64,000 nt of DNA from Archangium gephyra (lineage in GTDB: Bacteria; Myxococcota; Myxococcia; Myxococcales; Myxococcaceae), in NCBI GenBank assembly GCA_003243425.1, contig QFQP01000013.1:186001-250000 (forward strand), in the 5' to 3' direction. The translations under genes and the position numbers were made by a program. Each line of letters begins with the position of its first letter. Positions within the stretch are counted from its first letter, which is position 1. Under the pieces are notes generated by a model, which was given only the letters and a program-made list of their open reading frames with translations, had not been told where the DNA came from and searched no databases. Below are positions 63,456 to 64,000 of the stretch, one piece after another.

Positions 63456-64000
63456 ATTCACCGCACCCCGACGTGAACGCGTTCTTCGATCAGCAGCTGT
63501 CTGCGGTCGAAGCCGACGCCGTTCGTGCGCACCTCGCCGACTGCGCGCAGTGCCAGCGTGAGCTCCATGCGTTGATGCAGCTCGACGCGCGCGTGGAAGC
63601 GCTCGAGGCCCGGCGGCCGGCGACGTGGAAGCGCGTGGTGCCGGTGGTGGTGTTGGCTGCGGCGACGCTGCTGGGGGTGTTCTTCGCCACGCGGGAGCAG
63701 CCTGCGAAGCCGTCACCGCTCGTGCAGCTGACGGGCCCGCGGCACCTCGATGCGCGCGTCAGCTGGCGCGATGGAGACGTGTGGCGACCGTACGAACCGG
63801 CGCGTGGCGCGGCCTCGGTCGACGTGGTTCCACTCACCACGCTCGCGGCGTTGGAGCAGGGCGGAGATCGCTCGGCGCTGGCGGGCGCGTTGATCCTCAG
63901 CGGGTCGCTCGAGCAGGCCCGGCGGGTGCTCGAGGGGCTGCCCGATTCGGCGCAGCGCAGCGCTGACCTCGCCGCCGCAGCGCTCGCGCTCGGTCGTGCC
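63452..64000 (+). CDS. Anti-sigma factor with zinc-finger motif, 3' truncated by window edge
   Basis: At least 183 residues, still open at the window end. GAGGAGG lies 5 bp before ATG 63452, which overlaps the sigma stop (ATGA). The N-terminus has the ZAS motif HLADCAQC (H27, C31, C34, HX3CX2C) of zinc-binding anti-sigma factors. One transmembrane helix (about 63-79, VVPVVVLAAATLLGVFF) leads to an extracytoplasmic part that becomes helical (LAALEQGGDRSALAGALILS). It should hold the sigma factor inactive until an envelope signal. Confidence 0.88.
   Translation, partial: MNSPHPDVNAFFDQQLSAVEADAVRAHLADCAQCQRELHALMQLDARVEALEARRPATWKRVVPVVVLAAATLLGVFFATREQPAKPSPLVQLTGPRHLDARVSWRDGDVWRPYEPARGAASVDVVPLTTLAALEQGGDRSALAGALILSGSLEQARRVLEGLPDSAQRSADLAAAALALGRA

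Overview
The window is a gene-dense, high-GC chromosomal segment most consistent with a myxobacterium (Myxococcota, probably the Cystobacterineae side). That placement is an inference. It rests on strong G/C bias at third codon positions, many lipoproteins with Cys-rich modules and Gly/Thr/Ala-rich linkers, abundant TPR proteins, a PAS-rich hybrid histidine kinase, an HD-GYP protein, and a near-consensus sigma-54 promoter. No tRNA, rRNA, insertion sequence, phage or CRISPR array was seen. Strand changes are frequent and operons are short, often joined by 4-bp stop/start overlaps.

Layout. 1-6.5 kb: two tandem met-zincin metalloproteases, the first cut by the window edge. 6.5-9.5 kb: a SprT-like metalloprotease, an ASCH protein and divergent pyruvate kinase. 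9.5-17.4 kb: a GAF/HD-GYP regulator, rpe, a large lipoprotein, an AHSA1-like protein with a histone-H1-like tail, a PBP4-type DD-peptidase and ssb. 17.5-23.5 kb: a Cys-rich lipoprotein, a clear terminator, hslO (Hsp33), an OmpA-type lipoprotein, a HEAT-repeat protein and an AlkD-like protein. 23.8-31.8 kb, minus strand: an SDR, mfd, and a three-gene operon (lipoprotein, TPR/membrane protein, hybrid histidine kinase). 31.9-33.7 kb: an acyltransferase and an epimerase-like SDR. 33.66-33.87 kb: a sigma-54 promoter feeding a short two-hairpin RNA that ends in a strong terminator. 34-40.8 kb: a small lipoprotein, a 1188-residue TPR/membrane protein with two membrane-protein neighbours, a small repeat protein and an M50-like protein. 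40.8-47.8 kb: a cNMP-binding regulator, mobA, a conserved unknown, transketolase, a CAP-like lipoprotein and a DMT-type transporter. 47.9-55.4 kb: a giant Cys-repeat/FG-GAP lipoprotein, then a TPR-MoxR-DUF58 operon. 55.4-61.9 kb: a phosphoesterase, hrpB, a lipoprotein, an unknown, an RluA-type synthase and a GNAT enzyme. 61.9-64 kb: a frameshifted secreted-protein gene divergent from an ECF sigma/anti-sigma pair that runs off the end.

The strongest candidate for something undescribed is the intergenic element at about 33,659-33,864. A TGGCAC-N5-TTGCT sigma-54 promoter lies 11 bp upstream of a roughly 78-nt segment with a 10-bp hairpin burying an AAGGAGG sequence and a long terminator hairpin followed by eight Ts. 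No gene explains it. Other items worth attention are the AHSA1-H1 fusion, the four-repeat secreted protein at 39,678, the shared CGPSxCxGCC anchor module of two lipoproteins, the HD-GYP protein with a large insertion, and a self-symmetric -10 element between pyk and the ASCH gene.
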